Shown: positions 30,773-38,870, counted from the stretch's first letter. The stretch is DNA of 42,466 bases from JBAZYZ01 sp041659085 (GCA_041659085.1 JBAZYZ010000004.1:1-42466); one strand, 5' to 3'. Numbers and translations are program-made. The notes: a model not told the origin generated them from the letters alone.

Positions 30773-31561
30773 ATGAGCCAGTACTATAAACCCCACAGAA
30801 AGCCCGATTGGAATTACGGCGGGAAGAATTTCCGTTTGAGCCGTTCCAAGATAGACTTGTTTATGGAATGTCCCAGATGTTTCTATGTAGACAATAAACT
30901 TGGCGTGGCGCGTCCGCCGGGCTTTCCTTTCAATCTAAACAGCGCCGTGGATGAGCTCTTGAAGCGCGAATTTGACGCGCGTCGCGCCAAAGGTGAGACG
31001 CATCCGCTTATGAAAGAATACGGAATTGATGCAGTGCCGTTTGCTCACGAGGAATTGGATAAGTGGAGAGATGCCCTTAGACACGGTATACAGTTTATGC
31101 ATGAACCCACCGGTCTTTTGGTCCGCGGAGGAATTGATGACGTCTGGAAAGGAGCCGACGGAAAAATCATCATTGCCGATTACAAAGCGACGAGTAAAAA
31201 AACGGAAGTAAATCTGGATGCCGAGTGGCAGGACGGTTACAAGCGGCAGATAGAAGTATATCAGTGGCTTTTTCGTCAGAACGGCTTTGATGTGTCTGAC
31301 ACAGGTTATTTTGTCTACGCCAACGCCGATTCCGACAAGGAGGCTTTTGATGCCAAGCTGGAATTTGATATAAAAATAATTCCGTATGTGGGAAACGATG
31401 AATGGGTGGAGCCGGTGCTTTTTAAGATTAAGGAAGTTTTGGACAGAGGTGAAGTTCCTGCCCCGGATGAAGACTGCGATTACTGCAATTACCGTATCGC
31501 GGTCGGGGAGGTGTTGCCTAAAGCAAAAAAGAGTGGGGGAGAAAATCCGACGCTGTTTTGA
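30773..31561 (+). CDS. PD-(D/E)XK nuclease, RecB/Cas4-like, with four cysteines
   Basis: A probable DNA nuclease of 262 residues. The catalytic core is GGIDDVWKG followed by KIIIADYKATSKK, matching the D...DxK of RecB-type nucleases, and a later QIEVYQWLF fits the Q-x-x-x-Y motif. Two cysteine pairs flank it: CPRC (Cys33/Cys36) and CDYC near the C-terminus. These are placed like the iron-sulphur ligands of Cas4 and AddB, but in a 2+2 rather than a 1+3 pattern. No cas or helicase gene is beside it. rmuC, another recombination-linked gene, starts 12 bases after its stop and is probably cotranscribed. Confidence 0.8.
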   Translation: MSQYYKPHRKPDWNYGGKNFRLSRSKIDLFMECPRCFYVDNKLGVARPPGFPFNLNSAVDELLKREFDARRAKGETHPLMKEYGIDAVPFAHEELDKWRDALRHGIQFMHEPTGLLVRGGIDDVWKGADGKIIIADYKATSKKTEVNLDAEWQDGYKRQIEVYQWLFRQNGFDVSDTGYFVYANADSDKEAFDAKLEFDIKIIPYVGNDEWVEPVLFKIKEVLDRGEVPAPDEDCDYCNYRIAVGEVLPKAKKSGGENPTLF

Positions 31562-31573
31562 TAGTATGGATAC

Positions 31574-32626
31574 ATGGAAACGGCTATTTATATAATTATG
31601 GGGCTTATTGTTGGAGGAATTATTACCTGGCTTATTTTGCATGGGCAGGGAGAAAAACAGGGGGTTGAAACCGATAGTCTTCTCCTTATACAAAATCAGC
31701 TCAATACACTTGCCCGAACTATGGATGACAAGCTTGGCGAGTCCAACAAGGAAATGCAGGAAGCGGTCAGGCATCAGTTCGGGCAATCACAGAATCTGAT
31801 ACGTGACATTACCGAGAAACTGACTCGTCTGGACGAGACCAATAAACAAGTTGTGTCTTTTGCCGACCAGCTCCAGAGCCTGCAGGACATTTTAAAGAAT
31901 CCGAAACAGCGCGGGGTGCTTGGCGAATATTATCTGGAGACACTCCTTAAGAACGTTTTGCAGCCGGGGGGTTATCAAATGCAATATGCTTTCGCGGACG
32001 GCGAGATAGTGGATGCGGTTGTGTTTGTGAAGGATAAAATAATCCCCGTTGATTCAAAATTCTCGCTTGAAAATTACAACCGTATTGTAGAAGAAAAGAA
32101 TGAGTTTGAACGCGCCAAACTTGAAAAAGTTTTTGTCAATGATTTGAAGATGCGCATTACCGAAACAGCGAAATATATCAGACCAAACGAAGGCACAATG
32201 GATTTCGCTTTTATGTTTATCCCGCACGAAGCCATTTATTACGATTTGCTGATAAACAGGATAGGCGCAATAGAAGAAAACACAGAGAACTTAATACAGC
32301 GGGCTGCCGGTAAGTACAAAGTTATCATAGTTTCGCCAACATCATTTCTCGCGTATTTGCAAACAGTACTTCAAGGACTTAAGGCTATGCAGATTGAAGA
32401 GACTGCGAAAGATATTGTGAAGCGGGTAGAGGAACTCGGCAAACATTTGAAGTCATATGAAAAATCTCACGGGAGTTTGGGTAACGCCTTGAGTGTTGCG
32501 GTAAACCATTACAATACCTCCGGCAAGGAACTAAAAAAGGTAGACAAGGATGTTTTACGAATTGCGGGTGTTAGTCCCGGTCTTGAAGTGCCTGTGCTTG
32601 AACGGCCCGATAGGGAAGACGAATAG
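31574..32626 (+). CDS. rmuC: DNA recombination protein RmuC family
   Basis: RmuC proteins limit recombination at inverted repeats and carry a nuclease-like domain. The 350 residues start with a membrane anchor (YIIMGLIVGGIITWLIL), then a coiled coil (about 30-110), then the RmuC domain with NPKQRGVLGEYYLETLL, IIPVDSKFSLENYNRI and MDFAFMFIPHEAIYYDLL. All are strong family signatures, including the PVDSK element. It is probably in an operon with the preceding RecB-like nuclease (12-base gap). A small GGGG-AAACAA-CCCC hairpin lies just after the stop. Confidence 0.93.
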   Translation: METAIYIIMGLIVGGIITWLILHGQGEKQGVETDSLLLIQNQLNTLARTMDDKLGESNKEMQEAVRHQFGQSQNLIRDITEKLTRLDETNKQVVSFADQLQSLQDILKNPKQRGVLGEYYLETLLKNVLQPGGYQMQYAFADGEIVDAVVFVKDKIIPVDSKFSLENYNRIVEEKNEFERAKLEKVFVNDLKMRITETAKYIRPNEGTMDFAFMFIPHEAIYYDLLINRIGAIEENTENLIQRAAGKYKVIIVSPTSFLAYLQTVLQGLKAMQIEETAKDIVKRVEELGKHLKSYEKSHGSLGNALSVAVNHYNTSGKELKKVDKDVLRIAGVSPGLEVPVLERPDREDE

Positions 32627-32783
32627 GGGAAACAACCCCGATATCAAAAAACGAATATTTAATAACGGCGCAGCGCTTCGCCCAAAGAGGTAGGCGCTAT
32701 TCGCGCACGCGCTCCGCATGTTTTTTAGGACTTTTTGGCATAACTATGTTTGAGCGAAATATGATCACGTTTTTGATACGGGG

Positions 32784-33040
32784 TTATTATTTTGTAACTA
32801 CCGATTACGTTAGACAAAATAATAAAAAAGAAAGCCGCAGCCCGGTAAATTCACGGGTGCGGCTGGCGACATTGGCTGCTCCGAAAGGAGGAGAAACGGA
32901 GCGTGTCTGTTTTCCGCCGGCGCGAGCGGAAAGCGCGCCGGCAACAGAAGTGGCCAAAACACATGAACGACAAGATGGGCGGCGGCATCGTGCGTCCATA
33001 GTGTGAACCCGACGGTCTTTATATTTCGACCGGCTGGGTT
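32784..33040 (+). ncRNA. Tandem-hairpin locus, candidate structured RNA
   Basis: The 559-base gap between rmuC and rplU holds five consecutive stem-loops: TTATTATTTTGT/ACAAAATAATAA (32784-32825, 12 bp); AGCCGC..CCCG/CGGG..GCGGCT (32833-32864); GCTCCG/CGGAGC with AAAGGAGGAGAAA as loop (32878-32902); GCCGGCGCG/CGCGCCGGC (32916-32942, nine G-C pairs, extended by CTGTT/AACAG); and AACCC..GGTC/GACC..GGGTT (33006-33040). The last four are GC-rich and stand out from the AT-rich flanks. It does not match tmRNA, RNase P RNA or SRP RNA as far as I can see. A short basic reading frame lies inside. It could be an unknown non-coding RNA or a regulated leader. Confidence 0.4.
32903..33001 (+). CDS. Possible 32-residue basic peptide inside the hairpin locus
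   Basis: A GTG start at 32903 follows directly after the stem whose loop shows AAAGGAGG (32884-32891), 11 bases upstream. The frame encodes (M)SVFRRRERKARRQQKWPK, continues HMNDKMGGGIVRP and stops at TAG. About a third of the residues are basic, like small ribosomal or nucleic-acid-binding peptides. The 9-bp GC stem at 32916 lies inside the frame, which could equally mean that this is RNA and not a gene. Confidence 0.3.
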   Translation: MSVFRRRERKARRQQKWPKHMNDKMGGGIVRP

Positions 33041-33185
33041 TGGGTTATGTGGAAGGACGACTTAGAACACAATACATCCGTTTTATGGCTTATGTCAACA
33101 TTGCTTAATACACATTGCCTTTTTGGCCCATATCTGATAGGATTTCCCAATCAGTTTTGTTTTTAACTAAAACTAATTTATTAAT

Positions 33186-33560
33186 ATGGCGGCAAAGAAA
33201 ACCACAAAAAAAGCAACCCCAAAAGCCGTAAAAGAGAAAGGCGCTTTTGCTGTTATTATGACGGGAGGAAAGCAATACAAGGTTCACGCCGGGGAAACGC
33301 TTAAAATAGAAAAATTGGCCGGAGAACCGAAGATTGGCGACACTATCAAGTTTGACAGGGTTCTTCTTACGGATGACGGCGCAACAACAAAAATAGGAAC
33401 CCCGGAAATAAAAGGCGTTACAGTGGAAGCAAAGCTTCTTGAAATAGGAAAGGCTAAAAAAATAGAAGTAATAAAGTACCTTCAGAAAAGCCGTTACTTA
33501 AAGACACGCGGACACCGTCAGCCTTTCATGAAAGTGGAGATAATCTCCATTAACCAATAG
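33186..33560 (+). CDS. rplU: 50S ribosomal protein L21 (bL21) with Lys-rich N-terminus
   Basis: bL21 is a large-subunit protein that binds 23S rRNA. The conserved body begins at AFAVIMTGGKQYKVHAGETL and ends with the RNA-binding KKIEVIKYLQKSRYLKTRGHRQPF followed by MKVEI. The 124 residues include about 18 extra N-terminal residues (MAAKKTTKKATPKAVKEKG) before the usual M-Y-A-V-I start; no internal Met would remove them. There is no SD. rpmA (L27), normally next to it, lies 7.3 kb away on the other strand. A bidirectional terminator follows. Confidence 0.95.
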   Translation: MAAKKTTKKATPKAVKEKGAFAVIMTGGKQYKVHAGETLKIEKLAGEPKIGDTIKFDRVLLTDDGATTKIGTPEIKGVTVEAKLLEIGKAKKIEVIKYLQKSRYLKTRGHRQPFMKVEIISINQ

Positions 33561-33590
33561 CTTAAACTAAGCAATAGGGTAAACCGAGAA

Positions 33591-33622
33591 AAAACCGCTA
33601 CGATTATACGTAGCGGTTTTTT
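33591..33622 (+). terminator. Bidirectional terminator after rplU
   Basis: AAAACCGCTACG-ATTATA-CGTAGCGGTTTT, a 12-bp stem with A-run before and T-run after. It serves rplU and the convergent membrane-protein gene, overlapping the last base of its frame. Confidence 0.93.
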
Positions 33623-33986
33623 ATGCTTTGGTTTCGTCTTTTCGCTTAAACCACGTTACCGGACTGAGCAGATATCCCAGCCAGATAAGACCCGGACCAT
33701 AGGCTAAATAGGCAAGCCACACGCCTATTATCCAGGAAACAAAGGTAATTGCGGGGTTGGTTGCCGATAACGGCACTGTTGCCACGACGTCCCGCACATG
33801 TAAAAGGAAAAGAACGGAAACCAGCATAATAAGGCATAGCCACATCGTGGAACAAAAATGCCTTCTCATTTGCAGTTTTTTCGGGTCCCGCCATCTTAAA
33901 GCGGTGCCGAGAAAAAACGGGAAAAATAACGTGCATGCGAACATGGCGACCATAATCCATGTTTCAATGCCAGTCGGAACGTCCAT
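33621..33986 (-). CDS. Small polytopic membrane protein, unknown
   Basis: This 121-residue protein has about three to four membrane spans: WIMVAMFACTLFFPFFLG, STMWLCLIMLVSVLFLL, and ITFVSWIIGVWLAYLAYGPGLIWLGYLL (one or two). A basic loop (RWRDPKKLQMRRH) and a basic C-terminus suggest cytoplasmic sides. No family is recognised. The start has a very strong SD (AAGGAGG, 33994-34000, 7 bases before the ATG on the reverse strand). It shares a bidirectional terminator with rplU and lies downstream of recR on the same strand, but separately led. Confidence 0.65.
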   Translation of the reverse strand: MDVPTGIETWIMVAMFACTLFFPFFLGTALRWRDPKKLQMRRHFCSTMWLCLIMLVSVLFLLHVRDVVATVPLSATNPAITFVSWIIGVWLAYLAYGPGLIWLGYLLSPVTWFKRKDETKA

Positions 33987-34041
33987 GGAACACCCTCCTT
34001 TTGAACGGCTTATTTAATTTCAGCAGTTTTTATGAGTAAAG

Positions 34042-34659
34042 TCAAGCCCTGTTCCTAAGAGCGTTGCCGAGCGTATCGGCGTCCGAATATTCAAGTTCAA
34101 GCCCCGTGGAGAAACCGCGCCCAAGAGTTGAAATTTTGAAACCATACTTTGCCGCGAGGGGTTCAAGTGTTTTACTGACATACTGGGTTGTATTTTCACC
34201 CTCGGCATTTAAAGAAAGGGCTAGAATTATTTCTTTCACAATCTCTTTCTCCCCGTCTCTTTTAACTCTTTCCACCAGCTCCTTTATACGGATTCTGCCT
34301 GAAGGGTCTTTCTCCATAAGAGGGATTAAGCCTCCCAAAACAAAGTAGTGTCCGTCAAAAGTTCCGCTTTTTTGCACTGTCTCAAAATCGGCGTCTTTCT
34401 CCACTACGATAATAGTACTTTGGTCGGCGGTTTTTGAATTGCATGTCGGACATATTTTCTTGTCCACGCTGTTTGTGAAGAAACGGAAACATTCCGAACA
34501 TTGGGAGACTTCTTTTCTAAGGGAAATCAGAAGATCGGCCAGTTCCTTGGTGAAACCGTTTCTTTGGGTAAGCAAAAAATAAACAAAACGCTTGGCCTGG
34601 CGTCCTCCGATGCCGGGGAATTTACGAAAATATTCTTCTAATTTATCTGAGGCGTTCAT
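34042..34659 (-). CDS. recR: Recombination mediator protein RecR
   Basis: RecR works with RecO (and RecF) to load RecA on SSB-coated gaps. The 205-residue protein has a helix-hairpin-helix (FRKFPGIGGRQAKRFVYFLL), a zinc finger (CSEC, Cys54/57, and CPTC, Cys70/73), a Toprim domain (STIIVVEKDADFETVQ ... YFVLGGLIPLMEK) and the C-terminal STLGRGFSTGLELEYSDADT. Length and order are normal. It lies 27 bases downstream of dnaB on the same strand, so the two are probably cotranscribed. Confidence 0.97.
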   Translation of the reverse strand: MNASDKLEEYFRKFPGIGGRQAKRFVYFLLTQRNGFTKELADLLISLRKEVSQCSECFRFFTNSVDKKICPTCNSKTADQSTIIVVEKDADFETVQKSGTFDGHYFVLGGLIPLMEKDPSGRIRIKELVERVKRDGEKEIVKEIILALSLNAEGENTTQYVSKTLEPLAAKYGFKISTLGRGFSTGLELEYSDADTLGNALRNRA

Positions 34660-34686
34660 CGTGGGCTGCTGGTCGCAGGTTTTTTA

Positions 34687-36054
34687 TTAAAAATCTCCTT
34701 TCCCGAATTCTTCAAAATCTCCCTTCTCAACCGAAAGGAACGTGGCTTTTTTATCGTCAAAGTACAGTTCCACCTTGCCCGTCGGACCATTACGGTGTTT
34801 TTCTATCATGATTTCGGCGATATTAGGTTTTTCAGAACTCTCATTGTACTTGTCTTCCCGGTGAATAAACATCACAACGTCGGCATCCTGCTCGATAGAG
34901 CCGGAGTCGCGCAAGTCGGAAAGTCTGGGGCGCCCGCCGCGGGCCTCCACGGCGCGGGAAAGCTGCGAAAGAGCGATTACCGGCACATCAAGTTCACGGG
35001 CCAGGTTTTTTAGCGAGCGCGAAATTTCCGTGACCTGATTGACCATTGAATCATAATTTTTAGTAGGGGCCATGAGTTGGAGGTAGTCCACAATAATAAG
35101 CCCAAGAGAGTGTTCGCTTTTAAGCCGACGCGCCACTGAACGCATCTTGACGATATTGTTGCCGGGCTGGTCGTCTATGTAGATAGGAGCTTTAGAAAGC
35201 TTATCCAGCGCGTCTCGGAGTTTGGAAAATTCTTCGTCCACCGAAAGTTTGCCGACTCGGAGCTTCCAGGCGTCCACTCGCGACTCAGCGGCGAGCATTC
35301 TATCCACCAATTGCTGAGAGCTCATTTCAAGCGAGAATATGCCGACAGGAATATTGTGGAGTGTGGCGGCCTGCCTGGCGATATCCAAAGCCAAGGCGGT
35401 TTTACCCATTGATGGGCGCGCGGCAAGGATAATCAAGTCTGATTTTTGGAAACCGGCAAGTTTGCCGTCCAAATCCCTGAATCCTGACGGCACTCCGCGG
35501 AGTTCGTCGGTTGATTTGTGGAGCCGGTCTATGCGTTCCCACGCTTCGGTAAGAGTGTCCCTTAAATGGACAAATTTATGCGTTTTCTGGAAATTGGTAA
35601 CCCCGAATATTTTTTTCTCGGCCTCGTCCAAAACACTCTCCAGTTCTATCGTTTCATTGAACCCAAGTTCGGAAATATGGTCGGCGGCTTCAATCAGTTT
35701 ACGCATTATGCTTTTCTTGTGCACAATGCCGGCATAGTAGGCGATATTTGAAGAAGACGGGACAGAGTTGGCAAGTTCGGTCAAATAAGAATTCCCGCCT
35801 ATTTGCTCAAGCTGTTTCCTCTCCTTCAGTTTTGAAGAAACCGAGAGCAGGTCTATCGGCTCGCTTTTGCCCATAAGCGCGAGTATCGTCTGGTATATTA
35901 TGCGGTGCTTCTCGGCGTAAAAATCGTCAGGGTCAATAGTATCCACAACTTCATAAAGAGCATCCGGGCGGAGCATTATAGAGCCCAGGAAGGCCTTTTC
36001 CGAGTCAATATTCTGAGGGGGGATGCGGAGATTGCTTGTCTTGAATTCAGCCAT
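34687..36054 (-). CDS. dnaB: Replicative DNA helicase DnaB
   Basis: DnaB is the hexameric 5'-3' helicase of the replication fork. The N-terminal domain (PPQNIDSEKAFLGSIML ... LTELANSVPSSSNIAYY) leads into a RecA-like motor with Walker A ARPSMGKT (about 212-219), VGIFSLEMSSQQLVDRML, Walker B LGLIIVDYLQLM, and SQLSRAVEARGGRPRLSDLRDSG. The length of 455 residues is typical, and no intein is present. An extended -10 (TGCTAGAAT) ends 9 bases before the ATG, so the message has almost no leader. recR follows. Confidence 0.97.
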   Translation of the reverse strand: MAEFKTSNLRIPPQNIDSEKAFLGSIMLRPDALYEVVDTIDPDDFYAEKHRIIYQTILALMGKSEPIDLLSVSSKLKERKQLEQIGGNSYLTELANSVPSSSNIAYYAGIVHKKSIMRKLIEAADHISELGFNETIELESVLDEAEKKIFGVTNFQKTHKFVHLRDTLTEAWERIDRLHKSTDELRGVPSGFRDLDGKLAGFQKSDLIILAARPSMGKTALALDIARQAATLHNIPVGIFSLEMSSQQLVDRMLAAESRVDAWKLRVGKLSVDEEFSKLRDALDKLSKAPIYIDDQPGNNIVKMRSVARRLKSEHSLGLIIVDYLQLMAPTKNYDSMVNQVTEISRSLKNLARELDVPVIALSQLSRAVEARGGRPRLSDLRDSGSIEQDADVVMFIHREDKYNESSEKPNIAEIMIEKHRNGPTGKVELYFDDKKATFLSVEKGDFEEFGKGDF

Positions 36055-36063
36055 AGTGTCCGT

Positions 36064-36072
36064 ATTCTAGCA
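36064..36072 (-). promoter_or_regulatory. Extended -10 promoter for dnaB-recR
   Basis: On the minus strand TGCTAGAAT ends 9 bases before the dnaB start at 36054, predicting a leader of about 3 bases and no SD. Confidence 0.65.
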
Positions 36073-36141
36073 CAGTCAGAAAAGACGCATAGTTCCCGTT
36101 TTGTGAGCAAATTGTGCTTAAGGTGTGTATTGCCATATCTA

Positions 36142-36169
36142 TTGACTTTTAATAGAAATACAGCAGAAT
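36142..36169 (+). promoter_or_regulatory. Promoter for the 86-residue membrane protein gene
   Basis: TTGACT (36142-36147), a 16-base spacer and CAGAAT (36164-36169) give a -35/-10 pair, with a leader of about 40 bases that carries an AAAGGAG SD. This is unlike the -10-only promoter of the divergent dnaB. Confidence 0.5.
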
Positions 36170-36218
36170 AGTACAAGCAGTAACCTCATTAAAATATGGT
36201 AAGAGAAAGGAGTTTGGT

Positions 36219-36479
36219 ATGAAACGACTGTATCAAGCCATAAGGATTGAAACGAATTACAGTGCCTGTATATGGCTGCTTCTGTGCGCTATGACAGGCG
36301 TGTTCCTTTGTGCCTATGCCGAGCCCATATGGGCAAGGAGGGCACTTGCTCTCGGTGCCGTCTTACTTTTTCAGGCGGCGCCGATGTTGGCAGTTGCCTT
36401 CGGTCCCGAGAAGAATGAACACTCTGTTCTATGCAAAAGCTACTGGATGGTGCGATACGATTCATCCGTAAACCGCTAG
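36219..36479 (+). CDS. Small membrane protein, two spans, unknown
   Basis: This 86-residue protein has two membrane spans (ACIWLLLCAMTGVFLCAYA and ALALGAVLLFQAAPMLAVAF) joined by a short loop (EPIWARR). The termini are polar. No family is recognised. The start is well supported by AAAGGAG (36206-36212), 6 bases before the ATG. A promoter with -35 and -10 boxes lies upstream and a strong terminator downstream, so it is an independent unit of the SD-led small-gene class. Confidence 0.65.
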   Translation: MKRLYQAIRIETNYSACIWLLLCAMTGVFLCAYAEPIWARRALALGAVLLFQAAPMLAVAFGPEKNEHSVLCKSYWMVRYDSSVNR

Positions 36480-36514
36480 GCCAGAAAGCTTGGAAGGATT
36501 GCCAAACTCAACCC

Positions 36515-36545
36515 AATAGGCTGGAACACGACCAGCCTATTTTTT
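36515..36545 (+). terminator. Terminator after the two-span membrane protein
   Basis: AATAGGCTGG, a 7-base loop and CCAGCCTATT, followed by TTTT. Its tail overlaps the cysS stop codon on the other strand. Confidence 0.9.
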
Positions 36546-37881
36546 ATTTTTTTGTAATCTTAGGTCCGTCTTCAGTATCCTTTAAATCATACCCACGGGC
36601 TTCGATGTTTCGGCGGATTTCGTCAGACAGATGCCAGTTTTTTTCTTCGCGGGCTGTCTCGCGTTTTTTGGCGAGTTCCGCAATATCTGTTGGAATCTCT
36701 TCTTGCTTAAGATTTTTAAGATTTAATCCAAGCACTTCATCAAAATAAAGAATTGTTGCTTTTTTGTCTTCCGGTAATACCTCGGGGTCTTTGGCGAGGT
36801 CCCACGTGAGGGCGATTGCCTTCGGCGTATCCAAGTCATCGTAAATAAAACTTTCAAATTCCGCCTTGTAGGCAATATCAATTTTTCCGTCGCTCGGCAG
36901 TTCAATGACGAACACTTGTAATTTTTTGAAAGCGTTTTGCGCCCCCTCTACCGCATCCCAGGTGAAATTTACCAGCGTGCGATAATGGGCGGTTAAGAGC
37001 CAGTACCGATAGGCGAGCGGGTCAATCTCCTTTTTCACTATATCCTGAAGCGTGTAAAAATTGCCAAGCGACTTGGACATCTTCTTGTCATCCACAAGTA
37101 TGAAATTGTTGTGCATCCAATAATTTACAAAATGTTTTCCGGTAGCCGCTTCGGACTGGGCTATTTCATTCGTGTGGTGAGGAAAAATCAGGTCAACGCC
37201 GCCCGTGTGAATATCAAAAGTCTCACCCAAAGCGTCCATGGACATAGCTGAACACTCTATGTGCCAGCCGGGGCGCCCTTTGCCAAACGGAGCTTCCCAG
37301 ACCACATCGCCGTCTTCTTTTGTATAAAATTTCCACAAAGCGAAATCTTGCGGACTTTCCTTGTCATATTCGTCATTTTTGATTCTTGAGTCAGATTGCC
37401 TGTTTTTTGGCAGCTTAGCGAGTTCCCCGTACTTATCGTCTTTATCAATTGAAAAATAAACGCCGTCGCTTCCCTTGTAGGCAAAACCGTTTTCAAGCAG
37501 TTTTTGGATAAGTTTAATCATCAGACCGACGCTTTCAGTGGCTCTCGGCAATTTTAGCGGTTTTTTAATGTTCAGGGCGTCAAGGTCATCAAAAAAGATT
37601 TGCTCGTATTTCTTCGTCAGTTTGTTTAACGAGATTCCTTCATCGCGACTGCGTTTGATGGTCTTATCATCCACGTCGGTGATATTCATTACTTGATTAA
37701 CCTCAAAACCGTTTTGTTCAAATATCCTTCGTAATAAATCGGCCAGTAAAAAAGCGCGGAGGTTGCCTATGTGGGCGCGGTCATACACCGTCGGGCCGCA
37801 GTGATACATTGAAACATTCCCAGGTTTAATTGGTTTGAACTCTTCTTTTTGTCTGGTGAGGGTGTTGTGGACGGTTATCAT
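36544..37881 (-). CDS. cysS: Cysteinyl-tRNA synthetase
   Basis: This class I synthetase charges tRNA-Cys. The HIGH-type motif is HIGN in YDRAHIGNLRAFLLADLLRR, the zinc site has YHCGPTVYD and later GWHIECSAMSM, and the KMSKS motif is intact (DKKMSKSLGNF). The 445 residues are close to the usual 460. TATAAG lies 11 bases before the ATG on the reverse strand as a probable -10. The gene is convergent with the two-span membrane protein and 66 bases downstream of the CorA-like gene on the same strand. Confidence 0.97.
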   Translation of the reverse strand: MITVHNTLTRQKEEFKPIKPGNVSMYHCGPTVYDRAHIGNLRAFLLADLLRRIFEQNGFEVNQVMNITDVDDKTIKRSRDEGISLNKLTKKYEQIFFDDLDALNIKKPLKLPRATESVGLMIKLIQKLLENGFAYKGSDGVYFSIDKDDKYGELAKLPKNRQSDSRIKNDEYDKESPQDFALWKFYTKEDGDVVWEAPFGKGRPGWHIECSAMSMDALGETFDIHTGGVDLIFPHHTNEIAQSEAATGKHFVNYWMHNNFILVDDKKMSKSLGNFYTLQDIVKKEIDPLAYRYWLLTAHYRTLVNFTWDAVEGAQNAFKKLQVFVIELPSDGKIDIAYKAEFESFIYDDLDTPKAIALTWDLAKDPEVLPEDKKATILYFDEVLGLNLKNLKQEEIPTDIAELAKKRETAREEKNWHLSDEIRRNIEARGYDLKDTEDGPKITKK

Positions 37882-37947
37882 AAAACGAAAAACTTATAAC
37901 GTTGGACTTTTTTAAGTTTAAAGTTCCGTGTTTTCAGTTCCAGCGGA

Positions 37948-38862
37948 CTACAGCCATTTTTTTAATTTTGAGACAACATACATAAACAGGGCTGCCACCG
38001 CGACTATGCCTATTACTATGTAAAAAGCATTGGGGTTGTCCATATATGGGACATTGCTTGAGCTAATGCCGAAAAATTGGACAACCAGAGAGACCGGCAA
38101 AAGAATAGCCGCGAGCACGGAAAGCGTCTTCATTATTTCATTTGTTTTGGTGGAAAGAAGGGAATCGTTTGTGTTCCAAAGATCATTTAGAGTTTCTTTG
38201 TGCCCTTCAAGCATATTGGCCACTTCATAGTATTCGCCGGTGATAGAACGCGAATAGAAGGCGAATTTTTCACCGAATAAATCTCTGGACGCGACTTCGA
38301 ATGAGTCCAAAACATCCTTATGGAAGCGTATGGCTTGTTTGAAATTAATCAATTTCCTGTTTACTTTGGAAATAGTTTCCACCATCATTTGTTCGTTGCC
38401 GTTAAAAATTCTTTCCTCTATCCCGCCAAGCGTTTTTGACAGGACGCTAAGCTCGCTCGTCAGATTCTTGTAAAGTTCCCGCATAATGTAGAAGAACAGG
38501 AATCCGGCATGTTCTCCCATATTGCTTTTCTCCAGAATAGAGTTAACTTCAAACATTTTAGAGAACTCAAGTATCGGGTCAACGGTCTCGTAATGAACGG
38601 TAATAAGAAAGTTTTTGCCTATGACGAAGTCTACCTCCTGCGATGATTTACCCTGGTGAGAATGAGTAACAGTGGGGAAATGGAGGACGAGGTAGATTTG
38701 ATTACCGTAATAATCGACCTTAGGACGGAGGGTTTTCGTAAGAAGCTCCTCGGCGACAAGAGGATGGATATCGTAAGAGCTCATCACTTCACGCACCTCT
38801 TCTTTGGTTGGCGATTCCAAGTCTATCCAAGTGAGCCTTTTGTAGGCAAATTTTGTGAGCAT
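37948..38862 (-). CDS. CorA-like divalent cation channel with altered GMN motif
   Basis: CorA-type pentameric channels move Mg2+ or other divalent ions. The 304-residue protein has the soluble alpha/beta N-terminal domain, long stalk helices (for example HKDVLDSFEVASRDLFGEKF), and two C-terminal spans (ILLPVSLVVQFFG and FYIVIGIVAVAALFMYVV) with a basic end KLKKWL. The signature GMN at the end of the first span is replaced: the sequence reads FFGISSSNVPYM, with Gly265-Ile266-Ser267. GMN is normally essential for Mg2+ selectivity, so the ion may differ. TATAAA lies 8 bases before the start codon. No SD. Confidence 0.88.
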   Translation of the reverse strand: MLTKFAYKRLTWIDLESPTKEEVREVMSSYDIHPLVAEELLTKTLRPKVDYYGNQIYLVLHFPTVTHSHQGKSSQEVDFVIGKNFLITVHYETVDPILEFSKMFEVNSILEKSNMGEHAGFLFFYIMRELYKNLTSELSVLSKTLGGIEERIFNGNEQMMVETISKVNRKLINFKQAIRFHKDVLDSFEVASRDLFGEKFAFYSRSITGEYYEVANMLEGHKETLNDLWNTNDSLLSTKTNEIMKTLSVLAAILLPVSLVVQFFGISSSNVPYMDNPNAFYIVIGIVAVAALFMYVVSKLKKWL

Positions 38863-38870
38863 TTTATTAT

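Noticed and set aside
32746..33006. An 86-codon open frame across the rmuC-rplU gap
   Set aside because: It has no SD, its protein has low-complexity mixed composition and no recognisable pattern, and it runs straight through five strong hairpins; RNA structure explains the region better.
32784..33040. Identification of the hairpin locus as tmRNA, RNase P RNA or SRP RNA
   Set aside because: There is no tRNA-like end pairing or tag frame as in tmRNA, no conserved RNase P core (such as ACAGAA-type segments), and no GGAAG..AGCAGCC-type SRP tip.
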